64,000 bases of DNA from Streptomyces sp. NBC_01460 (GTDB lineage Bacteria > Actinomycetota > Actinomycetes > Streptomycetales > Streptomycetaceae), in NCBI RefSeq assembly GCF_036227405.1, contig NZ_CP109473.1, positions 6,386,001 to 6,450,000 on the forward strand, in the 5' to 3' direction. A model generated the notes under the pieces. That model worked only from the letters and a program-made list of their open reading frames with translations, had not been told where the DNA came from and made no database searches. A program made the position numbers and the translations under genes. Positions 8,899 through 17,041 of this stretch are shown here, piece by piece (the stretch's first letter is position 1; the number at the start of each line of letters is the position of its first letter).

Positions 8899-9900
8899 AT
8901 GGGTGACGTGGAGATCCGGCAGGTCCACTACTTCGTCGCTGTGGCGGAGGAGGGCAACTTCACCCGCGCCGCGCAACGGCTGGCGATGACACAGCCCGCG
9001 CTCTCCCGGGCGATCCTGGCCCTGGAGAAGACCGTCGGGACCACCCTGCTGCTGCGCACGCCGAAGGGCGTCACGCTCACCGCCGCCGGGCAGGCGATGC
9101 TCGACGAAGGAAGGTCGCTGCTGGCGCAGGCGGGGAACGTGACCTCACGTGTGCGCCGGGCCGCCGAGGAGCGGGCCTCGCTGACGGTGAGCGGCCCCGG
9201 CTGCGACGCGGAACTGCTCGACGGGATGGTCCGGTCGTACAACGGGACCGGCCCGGCGCACCCGGCCCGGACGGCGGTCGGCACCATCGACGACCAGCTC
9301 GACCGGCTCCGGTCGGGGCGGGCCGACATCGCCCTGTGGCGCGCGCCGCTGCGGGACCGCGGGCTGCACGGCGTGGTCCTGCGCCACGAAGGCGTCCACG
9401 TGCTGATGGGAACGCGGCACCCGATGGCCGACAGGGACTCACTGCGGATCGCCGACCTCGCCGGTGAACCCCTGCTCGGCTGGCTGGGCCCGGGTCCGCA
9501 GGTCGGCGACCCCGGCCTGTGGCCGGACGGGCTGCCCGGGACGCCGGGGCCCCAGGTGAGCGACGGCCTGCAGATGCTCGCGGTCGTCCGGCTCGGCCAG
9601 GCGGTCGCGCTCGCGGCCCAGCCGTCCGACGGCGCGGGTGCGCCCGAGGGGACCGTCAGCATCCGGCTGGAGGACGGACCGGCCGTGCCTCTGCGGCTGG
9701 TCTGGCCGAAGGGGCGTGCGACGCAGGCCGTCCGCCGTTTCGTCCGGCACACCGTCGCGTCGTTCCGGACGCCGGAGAAGGCGGCGCGGGCCTCGGAGCG
9801 GGGCGGGCCGGCCTCGGAACCGGGCAGCGGCCTCTCGGGCGGCAGGGCGGGCGGGGCGAGCGGGGCGGAGACGGTCCGGTCCGCGGCAGCGGCGGGATGA
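8899..9900 (+). CDS. LysR-family transcriptional regulator
   Basis: A 333-residue LysR-type regulator. The N-terminal winged HTH is unmistakable (EIRQVHYFVAVAEEGNFTRAAQRLAMTQPALSRAILALE), followed by a type-2 periplasmic-binding-protein-like effector domain (about residues 90-290). The C-terminal 35 residues are low-complexity Gly/Ala/Ser/Arg. The ATG at 8899 is preceded by GGTGGGAGG. It is divergent from the SDR gene, and the dyad between them is a likely shared operator. The inducer is unknown. Confidence 0.9.
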   Translation: MGDVEIRQVHYFVAVAEEGNFTRAAQRLAMTQPALSRAILALEKTVGTTLLLRTPKGVTLTAAGQAMLDEGRSLLAQAGNVTSRVRRAAEERASLTVSGPGCDAELLDGMVRSYNGTGPAHPARTAVGTIDDQLDRLRSGRADIALWRAPLRDRGLHGVVLRHEGVHVLMGTRHPMADRDSLRIADLAGEPLLGWLGPGPQVGDPGLWPDGLPGTPGPQVSDGLQMLAVVRLGQAVALAAQPSDGAGAPEGTVSIRLEDGPAVPLRLVWPKGRATQAVRRFVRHTVASFRTPEKAARASERGGPASEPGSGLSGGRAGGASGAETVRSAAAAG

Positions 9901-10017
9901 TCCGCCGGCATCGCTCCTGAGAATTCTCTCCGAGCGTTCTCCCTTTTCTGGATCTCAGGTGTTCTCGCGAACGCCCTTCTCCGATTCCTGTGTGTCAGCA
10001 ATGGGTTAGCCAATAAA

Positions 10018-10035
10018 GTCAGCAAGATTGTTGAC
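10018..10035. promoter_or_regulatory. Candidate operator overlapping the esterase promoter
   Basis: GTCAGCAA-GA-TTGTTGAC is a dyad matching at 7 of 8 arm positions. A further exact GTCAGCAA half-site lies 24 bases upstream (9994-10001). The right arm overlaps the -35 hexamer TTGACA, so a bound protein would be expected to repress. Confidence 0.45.
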
Positions 10036-10060
10036 ACTTTTCCTCGAGGTCGCCTACGTT
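10031..10060 (+). promoter_or_regulatory. Candidate sigma-70-type promoter of the tannase-like gene
   Basis: TTGACA at 10031-10036 and TACGTT at 10055-10060 are separated by 18 bases, close to the housekeeping (HrdB) consensus. The start codon is about 100 bases downstream. Confidence 0.55.
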
Positions 10061-10161
10061 CGCAGCGCAGGTTCGGACAGGGCGCCGGCCGCCTCGGGGA
10101 AGGCCCGCCGCGTGCAACCAGGTCATGTCACCGGCCGCCGGGCGGCCGCGAAGGAGAGATC

Positions 10162-11811
10162 GTGAAGCACAGGGCAGTGAAGCGCAGGAGCGTCGTCATG
10201 GGTGCGGGCGCGGCCGTCGGGGCCATGGCGGCGGGCGGATTCGTCCTCGACGCGCAGGCGTCGGGGACGAAGGAATCCACGTCGTCCGGGGCCACCGGTT
10301 CGCTCGTCTTCGACAAGGACGACTTCACCGAGCTCACGACGACCATCACCACGGACGACGGCGACAAGGAAGTGACGTACCACTTCTACAAGGCCATCAC
10401 CTATGTCGCGCATCCCGTGGACGAGAAGTACCAGAGCCTGAATGTCAGCGTCCCCGTCGAGATCGACGGCGTCGCGTCGCACGCCTCCGGCGCTCCCATC
10501 CTGTTCGCCAACTCGGTGGGCGGCTACATGCCCTCCTCCGTGGCGGACGCCACCGGAGTGGGCGCCGGCGGGATGGGCGGCGGCATGCCGCCCGGCGGGG
10601 GAGGCCCCGGCGCCTCTCCCACGGCCACGGCGCCCGGTGGCGCGACCGGTGAGGTGCCCTCCGGCGGCAACGGGCAGGCCGACGCCCTCGGCAAGATGGT
10701 CAGCAACGCCCAGCTCGCCCTGGCCGCGGGCTACGTCGTCGTGGAGCCCGGAGCGCGCGGCCGCACCCTCACCGACGAGGACGGCACCTACTACGGCACG
10801 GCCCCCGCCGCGATCGTGGACCTGAAGGCAGCGGTGCGCTATGTGCGCTTCAACAAGGGCCGCATACCGGGCGACACCGACCGGATCGTCACCTCCGGCA
10901 CCAGCGCGGGCGGCGCCCTGTCCGCCCTCCTCGGGGCCTCCGGCGACAGCCCGCTGTACGCGGAGTACCTCGACGAGCTCGGCGCGGCCGACGCGAGCGA
11001 CGCCGTCTTCGCCAGCGGCGACTGGTGCCCGATCGCCGACCTCGAGCACGCCGACATGGCGTACGAGTGGAACTGGGGCGCCAACGCGCTGAGCAGCGGC
11101 GCGCTCGTCGACCGGACCGTCTCCAAGGAGCTGTCCACGGCCTTCGCCGACTACCAGGCATCCCTCAAGCTGCGGGTGAAGGGCTTCGGGACACTCACGG
11201 CCCGCAACCTCGACGACCACCTCCTGGAGACCTACCTCCGGCCGGCGGCGACCACCTACCTCAAGGGCCTCTCGGACTCCGACCGTTCGGCCTACCTGGC
11301 CGCGAACCCCTTCCTCACCTGGTCGGGCGGCCGGGCCGCCTTCACCTGGGAAGGCTTCCTCGGACACGTGGGGGCGCGGAAGAAGGACGCACCGGCCTTC
11401 GACCCCTTCGACCTGTCCTCGGGCGAGAACAACCTGTTCGGTGAAGGGACCACCCGGGCGCGGCACTTCACGCTGTACAGCCTGCGCCACGAACAGGGCG
11501 CCGGCGCGCGGCTGGACGGGGACCTCGGAGAGAAGCTCCGGCTGATGAACCCGATGTACCACCTCGTCGAGAAGCGCAACCCCGGCCGCTCGAAGCACTG
11601 GTGGATCCGGGTCGGCGCCAAGGACAGCGACACCTCGCTGACGGTCGTCGCCAACCTCGCCGCGAGTCTCCGGCAGCTCGGCGACGACGTCGACGTCCTC
11701 TACTACTGGGACCAGGGGCACGGGGCCAACACCGACGCGGCCGACTTCATCACCTGGATCGGCGCGGTGACGGGCTACAGCAACAGGAAGGGGAACGCCC
11801 CGGGCCGCTGA
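10162..11811 (+). CDS. Secreted tannase-like alpha/beta-hydrolase (subtype B tannase family)
   Basis: A 549-residue exported hydrolase. The N-terminus carries a twin-arginine-like signal (KRRSVVMGAG followed by an Ala/Gly-rich hydrophobic stretch), suggesting Tat export. The nucleophile elbow is GTSAGG with Ser248. Distal candidates for the rest of the triad are Asp in GAKDSDTS and His in WDQGHGAN. The arrangement resembles bacterial subtype B tannases, which hydrolyse galloyl and depside esters; feruloyl-ester activity is an alternative. A Gly/Met/Pro-rich insert (GAGGMGGGMPPGGGGPGA) lies at about residues 134-152. The GTG at 10162 follows AAGGAG. It is a single-gene unit with its own promoter and a downstream hairpin. 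Confidence 0.8.
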   Translation: MKHRAVKRRSVVMGAGAAVGAMAAGGFVLDAQASGTKESTSSGATGSLVFDKDDFTELTTTITTDDGDKEVTYHFYKAITYVAHPVDEKYQSLNVSVPVEIDGVASHASGAPILFANSVGGYMPSSVADATGVGAGGMGGGMPPGGGGPGASPTATAPGGATGEVPSGGNGQADALGKMVSNAQLALAAGYVVVEPGARGRTLTDEDGTYYGTAPAAIVDLKAAVRYVRFNKGRIPGDTDRIVTSGTSAGGALSALLGASGDSPLYAEYLDELGAADASDAVFASGDWCPIADLEHADMAYEWNWGANALSSGALVDRTVSKELSTAFADYQASLKLRVKGFGTLTARNLDDHLLETYLRPAATTYLKGLSDSDRSAYLAANPFLTWSGGRAAFTWEGFLGHVGARKKDAPAFDPFDLSSGENNLFGEGTTRARHFTLYSLRHEQGAGARLDGDLGEKLRLMNPMYHLVEKRNPGRSKHWWIRVGAKDSDTSLTVVANLAASLRQLGDDVDVLYYWDQGHGANTDAADFITWIGAVTGYSNRKGNAPGR

Positions 11812-11835
11812 CGGGCGGCCGGGAACGGGAGGCCG

Positions 11836-11878
11836 CCGCCGGGGCGAAGCGCTCCTGAGGAGCGCCGGGCCCCGGCGG
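11836..11878. terminator. Nested hairpin between convergent genes
   Basis: CCGCCGGGGC (11836-11845) pairs with GCCCCGGCGG (11869-11878). Nested inside is GCGCTCC-TGA-GGAGCGC (11849-11865). It separates the tannase-like gene from the convergent leuA-ABC operon. Confidence 0.6.
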
Positions 11879-11894
11879 GGAGGACGGGATCCGG

Positions 11895-12698
11895 TCAGCG
11901 GCGCGCCGGGCGGTTCGTCCGCACGCTCCACCTGCCCTCGGAGCGGCTGAGGCGGACCGGGTGGTCGAAGCACTTGCTGACCTGATCGCTGGTCAGCACC
12001 TCGTCGACGGGGCCCGAGGCCAGGCACCGCCCGTCACGCAGCAGCATCGCATGCGTCGTGCCGGGAGGAAGCTCCTCGAGGTGGTGCGTGACCAGGACCG
12101 ACGCGAGCTCGGGCGAGCTCTGCTGGAGGGAGTCGAGCCGTTCGATCAGCTGCTCCCGTCCCGCGACGTCCAGACCCGTCGCCGGTTCGTCCAGGAGCAG
12201 CAGCCGCGGTCGTGGCATCAGCGCCCGCGCGATCAGGGCGCGCCCCCGCTCCCCCTGGGACAGGGTCGGCCACCGGGCCTCGCGCCTTCCGGCGAGGCCG
12301 AGCAGGCCGAGGAGCTCCTCGGCCAGTTCGGCCTGCTCCGGTGTCGGCCTCCAGCGGGGGAGGGGCTCGATGCTGTTGGTCAGGCCCGTCAGCACGACGT
12401 CCCGGACCTTGAGCGGTGAGCGCAGCGCGTGGCGCGGATCGACGTGACCGACGTACGTGCGCAGCAGGCGCAGGTCGACCCGCCCCAGCTCGTGCCCCAG
12501 GACCTCGACCCTCCCGCGGGTGGGGTGGGTGAGCGCGCCCAGGAGACCGAGCAGGGTGCTCTTGCCGGCGCCGTTGGCACCGAGCAGGGCCCAGTGCTCG
12601 CCGGCCCGCACGGTCAGCGACACCTCGCCGAGGATCGGGTTGCCGTCGCGGACGAGGTCCACGTCGCTCACGCGGAGCACCGGTCGTGTGTCCGTCAT
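11895..12698 (-). CDS. ABC transporter ATP-binding protein, without neighbouring permease
   Basis: A 267-residue ABC ATPase with Walker [10 protein letters not shown], signature [15 protein letters not shown], Walker [14 protein letters not shown] and the H-loop [10 protein letters not shown] in the correct order. It resembles the YlmA/ModF-like group of single ATPases, whose transport partner is often absent or unknown. The ATG at 12698 overlaps the leuA stop by four bases (ATGA), so translation is probably coupled to leuA. No membrane component is encoded nearby, so it may work with a distant permease or in a non-transport role. Confidence 0.87.
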   Translation of the reverse strand: MTDTRPVLRVSDVDLVRDGNPILGEVSLTVRAGEHWALLGANGAGKSTLLGLLGALTHPTRGRVEVLGHELGRVDLRLLRTYVGHVDPRHALRSPLKVRDVVLTGLTNSIEPLPRWRPTPEQAELAEELLGLLGLAGRREARWPTLSQGERGRALIARALMPRPRLLLLDEPATGLDVAGREQLIERLDSLQQSSPELASVLVTHHLEELPPGTTHAMLLRDGRCLASGPVDEVLTSDQVSKCFDHPVRLSRSEGRWSVRTNRPARR

Positions 12699-14500
12699 CG
12701 GGACCGCGCCCCCGCCCGGTTGACGGCGGCCATGACCGCGTGGACGGAAGCGGCGAGGACCGAGGTGTCCCGGCCGGAGCCCCAACGGGTGACCCCGTCC
12801 ACACGGCACTCGGTGTAGGCGACGGCAGGGCTGTCCGGACCGGTGGCGGTGGAGTGCTCGGTGTAGCCGAGGACGTCGACGGTGACACCTGCCGCACGCA
12901 GGGCGTCCGTGAGGGCGGAGAGCGGGCCGTTCCCGGTACCCCGGCAGGGCCGGACCACCGCGCCCGTGCGCAGCTCACCGGTGAACTCGTGCTCGCCCGG
13001 GCCGGTCTGCGAGGTGGACCAGGACTCCAGCGTGAGACGGCCGTCCTGGCCGGGGGTGATGTAGGTGGCGCGGAAGAGGTCCCACAGCTCCTTGGGGGAG
13101 AGCTCCCGCCCCGTGCCGTCCGTCACCTCCTGCACCACGCGTGAGAAGTCCGGGCGCATCGCCTGCGGCAGGTCCAGCCCGTGGTGGGTGCGGAGCAGGT
13201 GGGCGATTCCGCCTTTGCCGGACTGCGAGTTGATGCGGATGACCTCCTCGTACGTACGCCCGATGTCCGCCGGGTCGATGGGCAGGTAGGGCACGGCCCA
13301 GGGAGCCTCCCCGGCGCTCACGCCGGATTCCTCGGCCTGCCTCGTGTGGTGGGCCATGCCCTTGGCGATGGCGTCCTGGTGGGTGCCCGAGAACGCCGTG
13401 TGCACGAGTTCGCCGCCGTAGGGGTGCCGGGGGTGGACCGGGAGCCGGTTGCAGTCCTCCACCACGTCGCGGACGGCGTCGATGTCGGAGAAGTCGACCA
13501 TCGGATCGACCCCCTGCGCGTACAGGTTGAGGGCCAGGGTGACCAGGTCGACGTTCCCGGTGCGCTCGCCGTTGCCGAACAGACAGCCCTCGACCCGCTG
13601 GGCGCCCGCCAGCACGGCGAGTTCGGCACAGGCGACGCCGGTGCCGCGGTCGTTGTGCGGGTGCACCGAGAGGATGACGGAGTCGCGCCGTGCCAGATGG
13701 CGGTGCATGTACTCGATCTGGTCGGCGTAGACGTTGGGGGTGGCGATCTCCACCGTGGCCGGCAGGTTGTGGATCACCGGCCTGTCCGGGCTCGCCTCCC
13801 ACAGCTCGGTGAGCCCGTTGCAGATGTCCAGGACGAAGTCGGGCTCGGTCAGGTTGAAGACCTCCGGGGAGAACTCGAACCGGATGTCCGCGCCCGGCCG
13901 TTCCCCCGCACGCCGCATCAGGTGGGTGGCGGCCTCCCTGATCATCGCGTGGACCTCGGAGCGCGAGCGCCCCAGGACGACGTCACGCCACGCGGGCGCG
14001 GTGGCGGTGTAGAGGTGCACGACGGTGCGGGGGAGGCCTTCGACGGAGTCGACGGTCCGGTCGATCAGGTCCTGCCGCGCCGCGGTGAACACGGAGACCG
14101 TGACGTCGTCGGGCACCGCGCCGCTCTCGGCGAGGTGGCGTACGAAGTCGAAGTCGGTCCGGCTGGCGGACGGGTAACCGACCTCGATCTCCTTGAAGCC
14201 CATGGTGACGAGGAGATCGAAGAGGCGGCGCTTGCGCGCGGTGTCCATGGGCTCGGCCAGCGCCTGGTTGCCGTCCCGCAGATCGACGGGGACCCAGAGA
14301 GGGGCCCGCTCGAGCCGGTGCGAGGGCCAGGTGCGGTCCGTCAGGGGCAGCGCCACCCGGTCCTGGGCGGGGCGGTAGCGGTGGTGGGGCATCGCGCTCG
14401 GGCGCTGGAGGTTCCAGGCCGGTGCGTCCGGTGGGACATCACCGGACGGAGTGCGCAGGGTGGGGAACGCCGTGGTCCGGAAGGTCTCGGAGGGGGCCAT
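12695..14500 (-). CDS. leuA: 2-isopropylmalate synthase
   Basis: A 601-residue enzyme for the first committed step of leucine synthesis: acetyl-CoA plus 2-ketoisovalerate gives 2-isopropylmalate. The TIM-barrel motif [10 protein letters not shown] and the metal-binding [11 protein letters not shown] are intact. The C-terminal leucine-sensing regulatory domain is present (about residues 470-600). The opening AMPHHRYRP resembles actinobacterial LeuA. I place the start at the ATG at 14500; the longer frame upstream lacks LeuA-like sequence and runs toward a divergent regulator. The ABC ATPase gene is translationally coupled at the 3' end. Actinobacteria may carry more than one LeuA, and whether this is the main copy cannot be told from the window. 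Confidence 0.93.
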   Translation of the reverse strand: MAPSETFRTTAFPTLRTPSGDVPPDAPAWNLQRPSAMPHHRYRPAQDRVALPLTDRTWPSHRLERAPLWVPVDLRDGNQALAEPMDTARKRRLFDLLVTMGFKEIEVGYPSASRTDFDFVRHLAESGAVPDDVTVSVFTAARQDLIDRTVDSVEGLPRTVVHLYTATAPAWRDVVLGRSRSEVHAMIREAATHLMRRAGERPGADIRFEFSPEVFNLTEPDFVLDICNGLTELWEASPDRPVIHNLPATVEIATPNVYADQIEYMHRHLARRDSVILSVHPHNDRGTGVACAELAVLAGAQRVEGCLFGNGERTGNVDLVTLALNLYAQGVDPMVDFSDIDAVRDVVEDCNRLPVHPRHPYGGELVHTAFSGTHQDAIAKGMAHHTRQAEESGVSAGEAPWAVPYLPIDPADIGRTYEEVIRINSQSGKGGIAHLLRTHHGLDLPQAMRPDFSRVVQEVTDGTGRELSPKELWDLFRATYITPGQDGRLTLESWSTSQTGPGEHEFTGELRTGAVVRPCRGTGNGPLSALTDALRAAGVTVDVLGYTEHSTATGPDSPAVAYTECRVDGVTRWGSGRDTSVLAASVHAVMAAVNRAGARSR

Positions 14501-14655
14501 CGCGGGAGGACTTCTTTCGGTCGGCCGTGGAGCGACCGGCACAGCCCGACACCCGCTGCGGGGGGCCGGTCGGTCGTGTGTCAGGCCCCGCAGCGGCGGA
14601 CGAGGAGAAGGAGCTCGTTCAGCGGCATGCCGGGTACAGTAGCCCCGAATCAACT

Positions 14656-14672
14656 CCTCAGACAACCTGAGG
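14656..14672. promoter_or_regulatory. Palindrome, candidate GntR operator
   Basis: CCTCAG-ACAAC-CTGAGG is a perfect 6-bp dyad with a 5-base spacer. It is 26 bases before the GntR start and about 155 bases from the leuA start. Its size suits a FadR-type GntR dimer, so autoregulation and perhaps leuA control are likely. Confidence 0.55.
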
Positions 14673-14697
14673 TGTGAGCCCCGGAAAGTGACACCAC

Positions 14698-15387
14698 ATG
14701 CCGCTGGGACCCCTGAGGCCCTCGCCCCTGGTCGAACAGGCCACCGCGCACCTGCGGGAACAGATCACCGGTGGTGCCTGGCCCGTGGGGACGAAGCTCC
14801 CCGGCGAGACGACCCTGGCGGCCTCCCTGGGGGTGGGCCGCTCGACGGTCCGTGAGGCGCTGCGCGCACTCGCCGGGGCCGGACTCGTGCGGGCGCGGCA
14901 GGGGGCGGGGGTCTTCGTCGTCGCGGCGGAGCCCCAGGAGGACTGGGCCGCGAAGCTGCGCCGCGCCGCCGTCACCGACGTCTACGAGGTCCGCATCGGC
15001 ATCGAGGTCGAAGCCGCCCGGCTGGCCGCACGGCGCCGTACGGACGACGACGTCACCGCCCTCACCGCCGCCCTGGCCGGACGGCGCGACGCCGCGGGCG
15101 CGGGCGACGCCGCGTTCGTCGACGCCGACATCGCCCTGCACGCGGCGGTGGTCGCGGCGGCCCACAACCCGGTGCTCTCGGCGCTGTTCACCGAATTCGT
15201 CCCCGCGCTGCGCCGGGGGCTGATCGACATGCTGCAGCTGCTCGCCCTGCGCTCCGACGACCCGAACCACGGCGACGACAGCCACGCACGGCTGGTGGAC
15301 GCCGTCGTGCGGGGGGACGGCGACGCGGCGGGACGCACGCTGCGCGCGGAACTGGAGGAGACGCTCGCCCGGCTCACCCGGCCGTAG
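14698..15387 (+). CDS. FadR-type GntR transcriptional regulator (FCD domain)
   Basis: A 229-residue regulator. The GntR winged helix occupies about residues 8-75, with the signature [26 protein letters not shown]. An FCD effector domain follows, with metal-site-like residues in [16 protein letters not shown] and [10 protein letters not shown]. FadR-subfamily proteins respond to carboxylic acids such as lactate, pyruvate or fatty-acid derivatives. It is divergent from leuA with a palindrome between them, so it may regulate itself and possibly leuA. The following NUDIX remnant starts about 30 bases downstream. Confidence 0.88.
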   Translation: MPLGPLRPSPLVEQATAHLREQITGGAWPVGTKLPGETTLAASLGVGRSTVREALRALAGAGLVRARQGAGVFVVAAEPQEDWAAKLRRAAVTDVYEVRIGIEVEAARLAARRRTDDDVTALTAALAGRRDAAGAGDAAFVDADIALHAAVVAAAHNPVLSALFTEFVPALRRGLIDMLQLLALRSDDPNHGDDSHARLVDAVVRGDGDAAGRTLRAELEETLARLTRP

Positions 15388-15463
15388 GGTCCGGTCCATG
15401 GCCGGGGAAGGAGCGAGGGTGACCGGACCGAGGATCCGCGTCGCCGCGTACGTGATCAGGGTG

Positions 15464-15479
15464 CGTACCGTCGTACCGT
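15464..15479. repeat. 8-bp perfect tandem duplication
   Basis: CGTACCGT occurs twice back to back and shifts the NUDIX reading frame. Confidence 0.95.
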
Positions 15480-15791
15480 CGCGGAGCTCCTGATGTTCGA
15501 CCACGTCGGCATGGCCGAGGCCGGAACCCAGGTCCCCGCCGGGGGAGTCGAGCCGGGCGAGGAGCTGACATCGGCGGTCCTGCGGGAGGCCGCGGAGGAG
15601 ACGGGCCTGACGACCGTCACCGTGACCGGCCGGGTCGCCGTCGACGGCAGACCTCACCCGCACACGCCGCAACCGCGCCTGACCACCTTCTTCCTGCTCC
15701 GGGCGCCGGCGGACACCCACGACGCGTGGCGGCACCGGGTGCGGGGCGCGGGCGACGACGCCGGTCTCGTCTTCGACCGCCGTTTTCTCCC

Positions 15792-15812
15792 CCGCCGTCC
15801 GCCGTCCGCCGG
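15792..15812. repeat. 7-bp tandem repeat, two exact and one near copy
   Basis: CCGCCGT at 15792-15798 and 15799-15805, followed by CCGCCGG at 15806-15812. One extra unit explains the second frame change in the NUDIX gene. Confidence 0.9.
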
Positions 15813-15886
15813 CCGACGGCCAGGACGCGTGGCTGGGGCGGTGCGCGGCCCTTCTCGCGCGGTGACACCAGGCGCCTACGCCGGGG

Positions 15887-16855
15887 TCAGTGCCCGTGGC
15901 CACCGTCCGAAGGGCCGTCCTCGTGGCCGTCCGACGGGTCGTCCGGCCGTGTGCTCTCCGCCGCTGCTCCGGACAGGACGGTGAAGGCCGCCGTCCGGAC
16001 CTTCCCCCCGTGCTTGAAGTCCAGGAACAGGCGGTAGGCGGCCGGGCCGGGCGATGTCGCCGTGAACGCGACGTCCGGCCCGGCCTCCGTGGAGCCGTCG
16101 CCGGGTTCGCCCTCCGGGTGGACGTGGAGATAGGCGAGGTCGCCGGTGCGCAGGGCAACGAGATGTCCGTACGAGCCCAGATAGGGCTGGAGGCCGGTGA
16201 CGGGCCGGCCGTCCTTCCGCACGGTGAAGGTGAGGCGCTCCGGGGTGTCAGGGCGCAGGGTGCCGTTCAGCGCGACGGTGTATCCGTCGACGGCGGCCGT
16301 CCGGGCGGGCTCGGGGAGTTCCGCCGGCTTGTACGGCCCGGAGACGGCCAGATCCGTGCCCAGGGTCAGGCCGGTGGAGTTCCCCCCGGCCGGCGTGAAG
16401 TCGGCGAAGACCCGGTAGTCACCCGCTGCGGGCAGCTTCACCGGAGTGCTCCACGTGCCGTCGGCCGCACGGACGGGGTGCACGTGGCGGTAGGTGGCCA
16501 GGTCGCGCGAGGCGACGATGAGATGGAGCTCCTTTTCGTGCTCGCGCTGAAATTCCGTGACCTGCTGTCCGGTCCGGTCGCGGATGGCGAAGCGCAGATC
16601 GCTCCGCTGTCCCGCCTTCACGCGCGGGGTCCTGAGGTCGAGCGTGTATCCGCCCTCGGTGACCTGGAGGCCCCCGGCGGGAGGACCGGCCGGGTCCTCA
16701 CCGGTGTGCGGCGTGCTGCTCTCCGCGTGTCCGGAGCGCTCGGAGGCGCCGGTGGTGCCGGTCTCCGGGCCGGCCGTGAGGCCGACGCCGTAGGCGGCCC
16801 CGAAGGAGGCTGCGAGCGCGGCGGCGAACGCGGTGATCTTCGCGGCGGGATTCAT
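15887..16855 (-). CDS. Secreted HVHP-motif protein of a copper module
   Basis: A 322-residue protein with an N-terminal signal or membrane anchor (ITAFAAALAASFGAAYGVGL, about residues 7-26). Two similar extracytoplasmic segments each contain a His-x-His pair (YRHVHPV and LHVHPEG). The C-terminus is rich in histidine (DGHEDGPSDGGHGH). I do not know a characterised homologue; the family is usually annotated as a secreted or membrane protein. The paired HVHP motifs, the His-rich tail and the divergent Cu+ ATPase argue for metal binding outside the membrane. A CsoR-like operator lies 57 bases upstream, so copper induction is likely. The function as periplasm-side copper binder or donor is inferred. 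Confidence 0.72.
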   Translation of the reverse strand: MNPAAKITAFAAALAASFGAAYGVGLTAGPETGTTGASERSGHAESSTPHTGEDPAGPPAGGLQVTEGGYTLDLRTPRVKAGQRSDLRFAIRDRTGQQVTEFQREHEKELHLIVASRDLATYRHVHPVRAADGTWSTPVKLPAAGDYRVFADFTPAGGNSTGLTLGTDLAVSGPYKPAELPEPARTAAVDGYTVALNGTLRPDTPERLTFTVRKDGRPVTGLQPYLGSYGHLVALRTGDLAYLHVHPEGEPGDGSTEAGPDVAFTATSPGPAAYRLFLDFKHGGKVRTAAFTVLSGAAAESTRPDDPSDGHEDGPSDGGHGH

Positions 16856-16911
16856 GACTGCTCCTGTGCTCTCTGCGTGGAGGGCCCGCGAGGGTCCGAC
16901 ACGGTCGAGCG

Positions 16912-16929
16912 TATACCCTTAGGGGGTAT
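16912..16929. promoter_or_regulatory. CsoR-like copper operator 1
   Basis: TATACCC-TTA-GGGGGTAT matches the G-tract dyad recognised by copper-sensing CsoR repressors. It is placed to control the HVHP gene. A partial third site, GGGGGGTAT, is at 16969-16977, with ATAC at 16957-16960 as a possible partner. Confidence 0.75.
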
Positions 16930-16995
16930 GTGCAAGCCCTCTCGTCGACGCTTGCGATACATACGGCTGGGGGGTATATCTGGAAGGGCGGACAG

Positions 16996-17012
16996 ATACC
17001 CATGAGGGGTAT
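16996..17012. promoter_or_regulatory. CsoR-like copper operator 2
   Basis: ATACCC-ATGA-GGGGTAT is a second CsoR-type dyad, 30 bases before the Cu+ ATPase start codon. Together with operator 1 it gives each divergent gene its own site. Confidence 0.78.
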
Positions 17013-17041
17013 GCTGGTTCCGTTCGGACGAGGAGCGGGAA

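Larger units (their letters stand above)
15419..15865 (+). pseudogene. NUDIX hydrolase broken by two short tandem duplications
   Basis: A NUDIX-fold hydrolase whose reading frame is interrupted twice. From the GTG at 15419 (AAGGAG upstream) the frame reads VTGPRIRVAAYVIRVRT and then stops. The body, with the NUDIX box GGVEPGEELTSAVLREAAEE, continues in another frame. The end returns to the first frame as ADGQDAWLGRCAALLAR with its stop at 15863. The first shift coincides with an exact 8-bp tandem duplication (CGTACCGT at 15464-15471 and 15472-15479). The second coincides with a 7-bp tandem repeat (CCGCCGT at 15792-15798 and 15799-15805). Removing one unit of each restores one open frame of family-like length. 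A truncated 163-residue product from the ATG at 15493 remains possible but would have a nonsense C-terminus. Sequencing error is the main alternative. Confidence 0.75.

Noticed and set aside
15493..15984. Reading the NUDIX gene as an intact 163-residue protein
   Set aside because: It lacks the N-terminal strand found in another frame, and its C-terminus is Arg/Pro-rich. The tandem duplications explain both defects better.
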